5,343 bases of DNA from Chitinophaga pinensis (GTDB taxonomy: Bacteria > Bacteroidota > Bacteroidia > UKL13-3), in NCBI GenBank assembly GCA_945876985.1, contig CAMCQX010000135.1, positions 1 to 5,343 of the forward strand, given 5' to 3'. Below are positions 1-5,101 of this stretch, in pieces. A program made the position numbers and the translations under genes. Within the stretch, counting starts at the first letter, position 1. Each line of letters opens with the position of its first letter. Under the pieces are notes generated by a model that saw only the letters and a list, made by a program, of their open reading frames with translations, was not told where the DNA came from and did not search any database.

Positions 1-1322
1 TCTTTTTTGAAAATAATTTCAGCAGCACCTTTTGCGCCCATCACTGCTATTTCGGCTGTAGGCCAAGCAAAATTCATATCGGCTCCTATATGTTTTGAAT
101 TCATCACATCGTAAGCGCCACCATAAGCTTTACGAGTAATTACGGTAACTCTAGGAACAGTTGCTTCGCAAAATGCGTATAATAATTTTGCACCATTGGT
201 AATAATTGCATTCCATTCTTGGTCGGTTCCTGGCAAAAATCCTGGAACGTCTTCAAACACTAAAAGCGGAATATTGAAACAATCGCAGAAACGCACAAAA
301 CGTGCAGCTTTTTGCGATGAATGAATATCTAAAACTCCTGCTAAATAGGCTGGTTGATTAGCCACAATTCCAATGCTTCTTCCTGCCAAACGGGCAAATC
401 CAACCACAATATTTTCAGCATAATTTTTATGAACTTCATAAAAACTTTCTTCATCTATTACCTCACTAATTACTTCTCTGATGTCGTATGGTTGATTGGC
501 ATTTTCAGGAATTATATCAGCTAATTTGGGTCTAGTTTCATCAGTTGATTCATAAGTATAATCAGGAGTTTTTTCCTCACAATTTTCAGGAATATAACTG
601 ATCAATTTTTTCAATTGATTGATGCAATCAATTTCATTGGCAGCGGTAAAATGAGCTACACCACTTTTAGTTGAATGAACCGAAGCGCCTCCTAAATCTT
701 CACTTGAAACTTCTTCGTGAGTTACTGTTTTTACTACGTTTGGTCCGGTTACAAACATATAGCTTGTGTTTTCTACCATCATTATAAAATCGGTTATGGC
801 TGGACTATAAACAGCACCACCAGCACATGGCCCCATGATGGCCGAAATTTGAGGAATAACGCCACTTGCCATGGTGTTTTTATAAAAAATATCTGCGTAA
901 CCGCCTAATGAAACTACACCTTCTTGAATCCTTGCTCCACCGCTGTCATTTAAGCCAATTAATGGCGCACCATTTTTCATAGCTAAGTCCATTAATTTAC
1001 AAATTTTTTCCGCATGTGTTTCTGAAAGTGAACCTCCAAATACTGTAAAGTCTTGCGAAAAAGCATACACTAATCTTCCATTTATATTTCCATATCCTGT
1101 AATTACGCCATCGCCTAAAAACTGTAACTTTTCCATTCCAAAATCTTTAGAACGATGTGTTACAAAAGCACCAATTTCTTCAAAACTGCCTTCATCAAAT
1201 AAAAAGTGAATGCGTTCCCTGGCTGTTAACTTTCCTTTTTTATGTTGCGAAGCAATGCGGTCAACTCCACCACCTAAAAGTGATTGGTCGCGTAATTCTT
1301 GTAATTGTTTACGTTTGTTCAT
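1..1322 (-). CDS. pccB: Acyl-CoA (propionyl-CoA type) carboxylase, carboxyltransferase beta subunit, 3'-truncated by the window edge
   Basis: This is the carboxyltransferase subunit of a biotin-dependent acyl-CoA carboxylase. It moves carboxyl from carboxybiotin to an acyl-CoA, making methylmalonyl-CoA if the substrate is propionyl-CoA, and acts in the cytosol. 440 codons are visible; the family is usually about 510-520 residues, so roughly 75 C-terminal residues lie beyond the left edge. The N-terminal crotonase-like domain has [11 protein letters not shown] (residues 125-135) and the oxyanion-hole stretch [12 protein letters not shown] (164-175). The C-terminal domain has EDVPGFLPG (357-365) and [10 protein letters not shown] (398-407). 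Asp405 in GGAYDVM matches the residue that marks propionyl-CoA preference in Streptomyces PccB (Ile in acetyl-preferring AccB). The ATG is fixed by an in-frame TGA four codons upstream; no Shine-Dalgarno is visible. The biotin carboxylase and biotin carrier are not in the window. The alternative is a methylmalonyl-CoA decarboxylase alpha subunit (MmdA), a close homologue; the family call is secure, the exact substrate less so. Confidence 0.95.
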   Translation of the reverse strand, partial: MNKRKQLQELRDQSLLGGGVDRIASQHKKGKLTARERIHFLFDEGSFEEIGAFVTHRSKDFGMEKLQFLGDGVITGYGNINGRLVYAFSQDFTVFGGSLSETHAEKICKLMDLAMKNGAPLIGLNDSGGARIQEGVVSLGGYADIFYKNTMASGVIPQISAIMGPCAGGAVYSPAITDFIMMVENTSYMFVTGPNVVKTVTHEEVSSEDLGGASVHSTKSGVAHFTAANEIDCINQLKKLISYIPENCEEKTPDYTYESTDETRPKLADIIPENANQPYDIREVISEVIDEESFYEVHKNYAENIVVGFARLAGRSIGIVANQPAYLAGVLDIHSSQKAARFVRFCDCFNIPLLVFEDVPGFLPGTDQEWNAIITNGAKLLYAFCEATVPRVTVITRKAYGGAYDVMNSKHIGADMNFAWPTAEIAVMGAKGAAEIIFKK

Positions 1323-1517
1323 AATAATTATTCAAAGTGCGCAAATTAGTAAATTACATGTAAACCTTTTATGATTTTATTGAACAGAAAACTCACAATT
1401 TTAATAAAAGATAACATCAACAAAAATTTCATGTTTGATTTTGCAGATAACACTGAACTTTTCTTAAAAATAATATTACTATTTCAAAATTACAAAGCAG
1501 TTATTTTTTTAACTATA

Positions 1518-1589
1518 ATACTTCAACACATAAACACATAAACACATAAAAACATAAACACTTCAACCCATCAACACTTCAACCTTATC
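1518..1589 (+). repeat. Degenerate 8-bp tandem array upstream of ruvB
   Basis: Nine consecutive octamers keep exact 8-bp phase. Three identical ACACATAA units (1526-1549) are followed by AAACATAA, ACACTTCA, ACCCATCA, ACACTTCA and ACCTTATC; the unit before them (1518-1525) is ATACTTCA. The strand shown is purine-poor in G (no G at all across the array). The array ends about 20 bp before the presumed -7 box of ruvB, so it lies where upstream promoter elements would be. The period differs from the 7-bp arrays elsewhere in the window. Confidence 0.85.
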
Positions 1590-1608
1590 ATCAAAAAGAA
1601 AAAAATAC

Positions 1609-1616
1609 TATATTCG
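1609..1616 (+). promoter_or_regulatory. Probable ruvB -7 promoter box, very short or no 5' leader
   Basis: TATATTCG matches the Bacteroidota -7 consensus TAnnTTTG at five of the six fixed bases and ends only five bases before the GTG start of ruvB. A transcript starting the usual few bases downstream would have almost no leader. No clear -33 TTG element is visible at the expected distance, which is occupied by the end of the octamer array. The call rests on motif similarity and position only. Confidence 0.45.
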
Positions 1617-1621
1617 CCCTC

Positions 1622-2644
1622 GTGAGAAATCCAAATTTAGATCCTGAAGAAAGTAATTTAACCAATGTTGACAAAGAATTGGAACGTGTTTTACGTCCGC
1701 GATTATTTGATGATTTTACAGGTCAGGAAAAAACCATTGAAAATTTAAAAATATTTGTTCAAGCTGCCAAACAACGTGGTGAATCATTGGATCATGTGCT
1801 TTTGCATGGCCCTCCTGGTTTGGGAAAAACTACTTTAAGTATTATTATAGCCAACGAATTAGGTGCGAATATAAAAACAACAAGCGGTCCTGTGTTAGAA
1901 AAAGCAGGTGACTTAGCTGGTTTGTTAACTAATTTAGAAAAAGGCGATGTACTTTTTATTGATGAAATACATCGTTTAAGTCCAGTGGTGGAAGAGTTTT
2001 TGTACTCGGCCATGGAAGATTATAAAATTGATATTATGATTGATAGCGGGCCAAATGCGCGCAGTATTCAGTTAGAAATTGAACCTTTTACTTTAATTGG
2101 AGCTACTACTCGTTCCGGATTATTAACTTCTCCATTGCGTGCTAGGTTTGGAATCAATGCTCGTTTGCAGTATTACGACAAAGCTTTGATGAAAACCATT
2201 ATTGAGCGCAGCTCTACCATTATGAATTCCATTATTGATGAAGAAGCTGCTTGGGAAATTGCGCGTAGGAGTAGGGGAACACCCAGAATTGGAAATGCTT
2301 TATTGCGTAGAACCCGAGATTTTGCACAAGTAAAAAGCGATGGAACTATTACATTAGAAATTGCTCAATTTGCTTTAAACGCATTGAACGTGGATAGTGA
2401 AGGTTTAGATGAAATGGATTCCAGGATTTTAAAAACCTTGATTGAAAAGTTCAAAGGCGGACCAGTTGGTTTAAATACTTTGGCCACTGCCATTGGTGAA
2501 GATGGTGGAACTATAGAAGAAGTTTATGAACCTTATTTAATTCAAGAAGGATTTTTGATGCGCACGCCTCGCGGACGAGAAGCCACCGAAAAAGCATACC
2601 AACATTTAGGATTTACACCTACGTATAAGAATAAATTGTTTTAA
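1622..2644 (+). CDS. ruvB: Holliday junction branch migration DNA helicase RuvB
   Basis: RuvB is the hexameric AAA+ motor that, with RuvA, drives branch migration of Holliday junctions during recombinational repair, before RuvC cleavage. The 340-residue length is normal for the family and the protein looks complete. Visible motifs, in order: the N-terminal [11 protein letters not shown] segment (25-35), Walker A GPPGLGKT (63-70), the family signature [16 protein letters not shown] (88-103), Walker B LFIDEIHR (111-118), sensor [10 protein letters not shown] (158-166), the arginine-finger region PLRARFG (171-177), sensor [15 protein letters not shown] (218-230), and the C-terminal winged helix with [10 protein letters not shown] (279-288) and [18 protein letters not shown] (302-319). 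The start is GTG; no in-frame ATG lies just upstream and the protein aligns to the family from here. There is no Shine-Dalgarno. It is apparently monocistronic: ruvA and ruvC are not adjacent, and the next gene is convergent. Confidence 0.98.
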   Translation: MRNPNLDPEESNLTNVDKELERVLRPRLFDDFTGQEKTIENLKIFVQAAKQRGESLDHVLLHGPPGLGKTTLSIIIANELGANIKTTSGPVLEKAGDLAGLLTNLEKGDVLFIDEIHRLSPVVEEFLYSAMEDYKIDIMIDSGPNARSIQLEIEPFTLIGATTRSGLLTSPLRARFGINARLQYYDKALMKTIIERSSTIMNSIIDEEAAWEIARRSRGTPRIGNALLRRTRDFAQVKSDGTITLEIAQFALNALNVDSEGLDEMDSRILKTLIEKFKGGPVGLNTLATAIGEDGGTIEEVYEPYLIQEGFLMRTPRGREATEKAYQHLGFTPTYKNKLF

Positions 2645-2645
2645 C

Positions 2646-2729
2646 GAAGTTCGAAGTGCGGAGTTATTTTCTGAGTTCGAAGTGCGGAGTGCCAAAAGTG
2701 CGAAGTATTAATTATAAATTATAAAGTTA
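2646..2729 (+). repeat. Degenerate heptamer repeat cluster with a 17-bp direct repeat
   Basis: The sequence parses into seven-base words such as GAAGTTC, GAAGTGC, GGAGTTA, GGAGTGC, GAAGTAT and AAATTAT, with a few slips in phase. Within it, AGTTCGAAGTGCGGAGT occurs twice without mismatch, at 2648-2664 and 2674-2690. The words start two bases after the ruvB stop codon and grade from GC-richer near the gene to AT-rich further out. Confidence 0.75.
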
Positions 2730-2829
2730 AATTACAAATTTTGGAATTATTATGTGTAAATAAGTTTTTGTAAATTGCATATAAAGTTCGGGAAAGATAT
2801 TTCGCATTTTTGTCACTTCGCACTCCGCA
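2683..2829. repeat. Inverted repeat arms in the ruvB 3' region
   Basis: TGCGGAGTGC (2683-2692) is perfectly complementary to 2820-2829. AGTGCGAAGT (2697-2706) is perfectly complementary to 2815-2824. The right-hand segment is the same heptamer family in reverse orientation. Because the two left arms compete for overlapping right-arm sequence, only one could pair at a time. The loop exceeds 100 bases, so a folded transcript is possible but not certain. Confidence 0.6.
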
Positions 2830-2869
2830 TTTTAAACGTAGCTTTCCAAGTCTCTAAATTTATTTTTTT

Positions 2870-2901
2870 CTATCAACTATCAACTGACAACTATCAACTA
2901 T
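2870..2901 (+). repeat. 7-bp tandem array (CTATCAA type)
   Basis: Four exact-phase heptamers, CTATCAA, CTATCAA, CTGACAA and CTATCAA, are followed by a partial CTATA. The array ends three bases before the stop codon (reverse strand) of the NA37-family gene, so it occupies that gene's immediate 3' flank. A run of seven T's precedes it. Confidence 0.85.
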
Positions 2902-2903
2902 AC

Positions 2904-3959
2904 TTACTCCTCTTCTTTAAAATAAATTTTATAAAACTTACGTCCATCTTCTTCCACTCCTTGTTCTATTAAGTTTCGGTTTCCATGAATATAAATATGG
3001 AAATTCTTATCTAATTTAAGCACGCTTTTAAAAATTCTGGCTTGCTTTTTTACAGCCTGACTCGATATATCAAAACTATCGGAAATATCCAATTCATTGC
3101 TCATTCGGTAAGCTTCATCAAAGGTGCGGAACGATTCTATTACACCTTCATCTTTAAACACTGCTTGTTCAAATTCTTGCTTGTCAAATGTGTCATTGGT
3201 TTTAAAATAATCAACCGAGCGGTTCAAGTAATCTATTTGGTCGGCTTTGGTTACTTCAAACTCTTCGTTCAATTGTTTGGTTACAAAGTTTTTGGCAATA
3301 TTCATAAACTCTTTGGTATGGTTATAATTATTGCTACAAGGTTTTAATTGTAAAAAACTATCCTTCCAATATTGCGCTTCGTTGCCTTTATTCCCTTTAT
3401 CTATAATACAAACTTTATAACCTTGATCGGCATTGGTGTTAAATATTAAGCAACCTTTGTCCAACTTATCTATGTTAATTCCATCGTTATAACTCACATC
3501 AAAAACGTAATCTATTTGGTTCAGTTTTAAAAAGTCGTATTTGTTTTCCGATTTAAAAATTCCAATGGCTTCCACGTCTTCATCTTCCACTTGAATATTG
3601 GCAAAATAAGCAATAAACAAATCACCACTTTTTATTTGTGGATGAGTAGAAAGTTCATATAAATGCTTTGCAATATGGATGCTATTGATATGAAAAGCAC
3701 TGCCATGTTCAAACATTTGCAATGCATAACTATAAATAGGATTTAAAGTAAAATTGTTATTACTAAAACTGAAATTATAAAACTCAGGATTACTGAATGA
3801 GGAAACGAAAAATTTCATCAATAAATCTTTCAACTTTCCATCACTTAAATCTAACAAATCCTTCGATATAATGAGGTCTTCGTTATTGGTTTTATTCCCT
3901 ACCTGATGCACCGAAACCTTTTCTAATTGAGTAGTTTCTATTTCAAATTTTTCTGCCAT
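2904..3959 (-). CDS. Nucleoid-associated protein, NA37 (NdpA/YejK) family
   Basis: The 351-residue protein matches the NA37 family, related to E. coli YejK/NdpA. These proteins co-purify with the nucleoid, but their molecular role is poorly defined. Recognisable stretches are VHQVGNKTNNEDLIISK (17-33), SIHIAKHLYELSTHPQIKSG (93-112), AIGIFKSENK (131-140), GINIDKLDKGCLIFNT (160-175) followed by GYKVCIIDKGNKGNEAQYWK (180-199), NFVTKQL with FEVTKADQIDYLNRSVDYF (224-252), and the C-terminal SFDISSQAVKKQARIFKSV (295-313) followed by LDKNFHIYIHGN (316-327). The length is normal for the Bacteroidota form and there is no frameshift. The protein is acidic overall at its end (EEE), with no signal peptide or membrane segment, so it is cytosolic. 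The ATG is fixed by two in-frame TAA codons just upstream. The gene stands alone, convergent with ruvB and with repeat-rich DNA on both sides. Recognition is by remembered family pattern; no search was run. Confidence 0.9.
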   Translation of the reverse strand: MAEKFEIETTQLEKVSVHQVGNKTNNEDLIISKDLLDLSDGKLKDLLMKFFVSSFSNPEFYNFSFSNNNFTLNPIYSYALQMFEHGSAFHINSIHIAKHLYELSTHPQIKSGDLFIAYFANIQVEDEDVEAIGIFKSENKYDFLKLNQIDYVFDVSYNDGINIDKLDKGCLIFNTNADQGYKVCIIDKGNKGNEAQYWKDSFLQLKPCSNNYNHTKEFMNIAKNFVTKQLNEEFEVTKADQIDYLNRSVDYFKTNDTFDKQEFEQAVFKDEGVIESFRTFDEAYRMSNELDISDSFDISSQAVKKQARIFKSVLKLDKNFHIYIHGNRNLIEQGVEEDGRKFYKIYFKEEE

Positions 3960-3980
3960 TAATTATTAAATATTGGGGCG

Positions 3981-3988
3981 TGAATATA
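3981..3988 (-). promoter_or_regulatory. Possible -7 box of the NA37-family gene
   Basis: Read on the minus strand this is TATATTCA, four of six fixed bases of TAnnTTTG and closely similar to the candidate box before ruvB. It ends 21 bases before the ATG. No convincing -33 element is seen, because the upstream DNA is the heptamer array. This is a weak call. Confidence 0.3.
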
Positions 3989-3990
3989 GG

Positions 3991-4067
3991 AATGAATTAT
4001 GAATGATAAAGTATGAATGATAAAGTATGAATGATGAAGGATAAATGATAAAGTATGAATGATGAAT
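3991..4067 (+). repeat. Degenerate 7-bp tandem array A
   Basis: Eleven consecutive heptamers stay in exact phase over 77 bp. They alternate mainly between TATGAAT and GATAAAG (with GATGAAG, GATAAAT and GATGAAT variants), so a 14-bp higher-order unit is also visible for the first part. The array starts directly upstream of the NA37-family gene's presumed promoter and runs into the first copy of the 53-bp block. Confidence 0.9.
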
Positions 4068-4117
4068 AGATTTTGTCTTGGTGAGCTTGCCGAATCCAGA
4101 CACGAGAGTTGGGCACA
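4065..4117 (+). repeat. 53-bp direct-repeat block, copy 1
   Basis: This block starts AATAGATTTTGTCTTGG and contains TTGCCGAATCCAGACACG. It is repeated at 4217-4269 with three mismatches (50 of 53 identical), 152 bp further on. It is GC-richer than the heptamer arrays that flank it. GTCTTGG (4075-4081) can pair with CCAGAC (4096-4101) if one T is bulged, giving a small hairpin. It is not recognised as any named element. Confidence 0.9.
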
Positions 4118-4119
4118 GA

Positions 4120-4189
4120 GAAATGAGCACTGAGAGCTGAGAAATTATGAAGTATGAATTATAAATTATAAATTATAAATGATAAAGTT
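4120..4189 (+). repeat. Degenerate 7-bp tandem array B
   Basis: Ten heptamers in exact phase lie between the two 53-bp blocks. They drift from GC-containing words (GAAATGA, GCACTGA, GAGCTGA) to AT-rich ones (TGAATTA, TAAATTA, TAAATTA, TAAATGA, TAAAGTT). The approximate consensus is KRAATKA, the same word family as array A. Confidence 0.88.
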
Positions 4190-4216
4190 ACTATGAATCG
4201 GGAATTATGAAGTATA

Positions 4217-4269
4217 AATAGATTTTGTCTTGGTGAGTTTGCCGAATCCAGACACGAGAGATTGGCACA
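4217..4269 (+). repeat. 53-bp direct-repeat block, copy 2
   Basis: This is the second copy of the block at 4065-4117. It differs at one base in the middle (T for C in GTGAGTTTGCC) and two near the right end. It is again preceded by words of the heptamer family (GAAGTATAAATAGA) and followed by them (ATGATGAAGTATGAAG), so the arrangement array-block-array-block looks like a composite unit of about 152 bp. Confidence 0.9.
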
Positions 4270-4290
4270 TATAAATGATGAAGTATGAAG

Positions 4291-4306
4291 TCCTGACATA
4301 TCGGGA
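4291..4306. repeat. 16-bp imperfect palindrome
   Basis: TCCTGACATATCGGGA can form a six-pair stem (TCCTGA with TCGGGA, one G-T pair) around a CATA loop. It sits at the end of the repeat cluster, just before the words die out. Its function is unknown. Confidence 0.5.
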
Positions 4307-4394
4307 AAGGATGAAATAGTTTTGTAAAAATCGGTTTTTGTTAAATCCATTACATATTATCATACTCAATTGATTTGGCTATAAACAAGGATTA

Positions 4395-4520
4395 ATTGCC
4401 ACGCCCTTTAGGGCGTGGAGAAGAAGAAAATAATAAATTGGCTTTAGCCAAATTCCCCATTAATTTTGGCTAAAGCCAATTGGCGATTCATTTATACCAC
4501 GCCCTAAAGGACGTGGCAAT
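4395..4520. mobile_element. Nested-palindrome element, REP/BIME-like or MITE-like
   Basis: The ends are a 24-bp inverted repeat with one mismatch (4395-4418 and 4497-4520), each starting ATTGCCACG from the outside. Inside lies a perfect 17-bp inverted repeat (4436-4452 and 4465-4481) with a 12-base spacer. Every arm is itself a palindrome: CCACGCCC-TTTA-GGGCGTGG on the left, the same with one mismatch on the right, and TTGGCT-TT-AGCCAA and TTGGCT-AA-AGCCAA inside. Two kinds of small hairpin thus sit in a symmetric 1-2-2'-1' order. This is the layout of paired REP sequences, which elsewhere are moved by RAYT (Y1 IS200-like) transposases; no such gene is in the window. The GC-rich stems contrast with the surrounding AT-rich DNA. 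GGATT occurs immediately outside on both sides (4389-4393 and 4521-4525), possibly a target duplication, which would favour a MITE instead. Bidirectional termination is another possible role. Confidence 0.7.
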
Positions 4521-4767
4521 GGATTTTTTCAATCAATAATTTTCAAAATTCGCCATTGCAGACGTCCTCGACTATATAATAATAGACAAGATGCAACTAT
4601 TAAATTTTATTTTATAACAGTTCCTTGCTAACGCATTCAGAACAAAAGGCTACCGCACGCATTTGGCTTGTGGCTGTATCTAATTTTCCTAAAGTATTTT
4701 TCTCGAGTGCAGTTTTTTAGGTGCTTTTAAATGCAGCCTAGGACGCTTAAATCGGCATAAAGTTTTA
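4521..4767. other. Non-coding spacer downstream of the XRE gene
   Basis: There is no supported gene in these 247 bp. Apart from the 66-bp imperfect stem listed separately, they contain GCAGACGTCCTCGACTAT (4568-4585), which looks like a decayed small palindrome, and a short AGGTGC/GCAGCCT imperfect stem near 4720-4740. Neither is followed by a T run in the direction of the XRE gene, so neither is a clear terminator. Confidence 0.5.
4614..4679. repeat. 66-bp imperfect inverted repeat downstream of the XRE gene
   Basis: ATAACAG (4614-4620) pairs with CTGTAT (4674-4679) with one bulged A. Then CC pairs with GG, GCTAA (4627-4631) with TTGGC (4663-4667) including one G-T pair, and GC with GC, around a 24-base loop. 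The bulged, interrupted stem and its size recall integron attC sites, and it lies on the 3' side of a small regulator gene. However, the terminal boxes do not match the attC core (RYYYAAC/GTTRRRY), so it is left unassigned. Confidence 0.35.
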
Positions 4768-5001
4768 TTATTCTATTTCCTTTAAAAGGTCAGAGATATT
4801 TATTTCTAAACCTTTGCATATTTCTAATAAATACAAATAGGAAGGATTGATTCCTCCTGATTCAAGTCTATAAATTGATTGATGGTCTTTACCAATTGAA
4901 TATGCTAATTCCTGTAAAGTTAATTTCTTATCCTTTCTAATAGCTTTTACTTTTAAACCCAAGGCTTTTAACCTTTGTTCTTTTAAATTAATTATTGGCA
5001 T
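4768..5001 (-). CDS. Small XRE-family helix-turn-helix transcriptional regulator
   Basis: The 77-residue protein is almost entirely a Cro/CI-type (HTH_3) DNA-binding domain, and it is cytosolic. The segment LGLKVKAIRKDKKLTLQELA (14-33) forms the first helices. SIGKDHQSIYRLESG (35-49) carries the recognition helix, with the family's usual IYRLE-G pattern, and NPSYLYLLEICKGLEINISDLL (52-73) forms the last helices. There is no extra ligand-binding or dimerisation domain, as usual for stand-alone small XRE proteins in Bacteroidota. The ATG is the only Met, and an in-frame TGA lies two codons before it. The gene is divergent from the LamG protein gene with 100 bp between them, and that spacer contains palindromes that could be its operators; regulation of itself and of the neighbour is inferred. 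No toxin partner is visible next to it, so a toxin-antitoxin role is not supported. Confidence 0.9.
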   Translation of the reverse strand: MPIINLKEQRLKALGLKVKAIRKDKKLTLQELAYSIGKDHQSIYRLESGGINPSYLYLLEICKGLEINISDLLKEIE

Positions 5002-5011
5002 TATTCAAACC

Positions 5012-5019
5012 CAATAGTA
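5012..5019 (-). promoter_or_regulatory. Possible -7 box of the XRE gene
   Basis: On the minus strand this reads TACTATTG, five of six fixed bases of TAnnTTTG, ending ten bases before the ATG. An overlapping alternative, TGGGTTTG (5006-5013), also matches five of six and would give an essentially leaderless mRNA. The palindrome at 5019-5029 touches the upstream edge of the first box, as expected for autorepression. The choice between the two is uncertain. Confidence 0.35.
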
Positions 5020-5029
5020 TGCTTAGCAT
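5019..5029. promoter_or_regulatory. 11-bp palindrome, candidate XRE operator
   Basis: ATGCT-T-AGCAT is a perfect 5-1-5 inverted repeat, 18 bp upstream of the XRE start codon and next to its likely -7 box. Small XRE proteins commonly bind short palindromes of this kind as dimers and repress their own promoter. The sequence shows the symmetry; binding is inferred. Confidence 0.45.
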
Positions 5030-5040
5030 TTAAAAATTAA

Positions 5041-5058
5041 TTAAACGGATTGGTTTAA
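5041..5058. promoter_or_regulatory. Inverted repeat over the LamG gene -33 region
   Basis: TTAAAC (5041-5046) and GTTTAA (5053-5058) form a perfect 6-bp inverted repeat with a six-base spacer. It covers the TTG (5050-5052) that would serve as the -33 element of the LamG gene promoter, so a protein bound here could block that promoter. Its half sites differ from those of the palindrome at 5019-5029. Confidence 0.35.
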
Positions 5059-5082
5059 ATATGAAATTTATTTTTATATTTG
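5050..5082 (+). promoter_or_regulatory. Bacteroidota-type promoter of the LamG protein gene
   Basis: TATATTTG (5075-5082) is a perfect match to the -7 consensus TAnnTTTG. TTG at 5050-5052 lies 22 bases upstream, within the range accepted for the -33 element. The predicted leader is only about 15 bases, AT-rich and without a Shine-Dalgarno. This is the best promoter in the window and the main sequence evidence for a Bacteroidota host. Confidence 0.7.
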
Positions 5083-5101
5083 TTTTTTAAATAACAAAAT
5101 T

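Larger units (their letters stand above)
1323..1621. other. Divergent spacer between the carboxylase gene and ruvB
   Basis: This 299-bp, very AT-rich gap separates two genes read away from each other and so must hold both promoters. No ORF of coding quality is visible. On the minus strand the only promoter-like string near the carboxylase start is TAATTTGC (1341-1348), which resembles the Bacteroidota -7 box but is one base short in the spacer, so it is a weak candidate. The right quarter is a period-8 tandem array, followed by the likely ruvB promoter; both are listed separately. Positions about 1350-1515 show nothing recognisable. Confidence 0.6.
2645..2903. other. Convergent intergenic region between ruvB and the NA37-family gene
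   Basis: This 259-bp gap lies between the stop codons of two genes that read towards each other. It is filled mainly by degenerate heptamer words: forward copies after ruvB (2646-2729), an inverted group at 2814-2829, and a separate 7-bp array at 2870-2901. No classic terminator (GC stem followed by a T run) is seen for either gene. The inverted repeats could serve as a bidirectional terminator or mRNA 3'-end structure, but that is inference. No coding region is supported here. Confidence 0.7.

Noticed and set aside
717..908. Plus-strand 63-residue ORF
   Set aside because: It lies wholly inside the carboxyltransferase gene in another frame; the minus-strand protein here carries the conserved [12 protein letters not shown] region.
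1792..2013. Minus-strand 73-residue ORF
   Set aside because: It is antisense to the Walker A to Walker B part of ruvB and reflects codon constraints of that gene.
2787..2796. TCGGGAAAG shared with the palindrome at 4301-4309
   Set aside because: A nine-base match without extension on either side is too short to separate from chance in repeat-rich DNA.
2775..2972. Plus-strand 65-residue ORF
   Set aside because: It runs across the repeat-filled spacer and into the end of the NA37-family gene in antisense. Its composition is mostly F, Y, L and N from AT-rich repeats.
3042..3347. Plus-strand 101-residue ORF
   Set aside because: It is antisense to the conserved C-terminal half of the NA37-family protein and has no recognisable domain or start signals.
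4065..4269. CRISPR array
   Set aside because: There are only two copies of a 53-bp block. The intervening DNA is a tandem heptamer array rather than a unique spacer, and there are no cas genes.
4159..4350. 63-residue minus-strand ORF as a functional gene
   Set aside because: Most of it is the reverse complement of the 53-bp block and the heptamer array. No domain is recognisable and no promoter box lies near its ATG. Only the first 15 or so residues could come from a real gene.
4614..4679. Firm integron attC call
   Set aside because: The outer boxes do not fit RYYYAAC/GTTRRRY on either strand, and no integrase or second cassette is in the window.
4720..4740. Terminator hairpin for the XRE gene
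   Set aside because: The stem is short and bulged and, in the direction of XRE transcription, is followed by an A run rather than a U run.
4768..5001. Antitoxin of a toxin-antitoxin pair
   Set aside because: No toxin-like ORF overlaps or adjoins the gene on either side. The downstream flank is non-coding and the upstream neighbour is a secreted protein.
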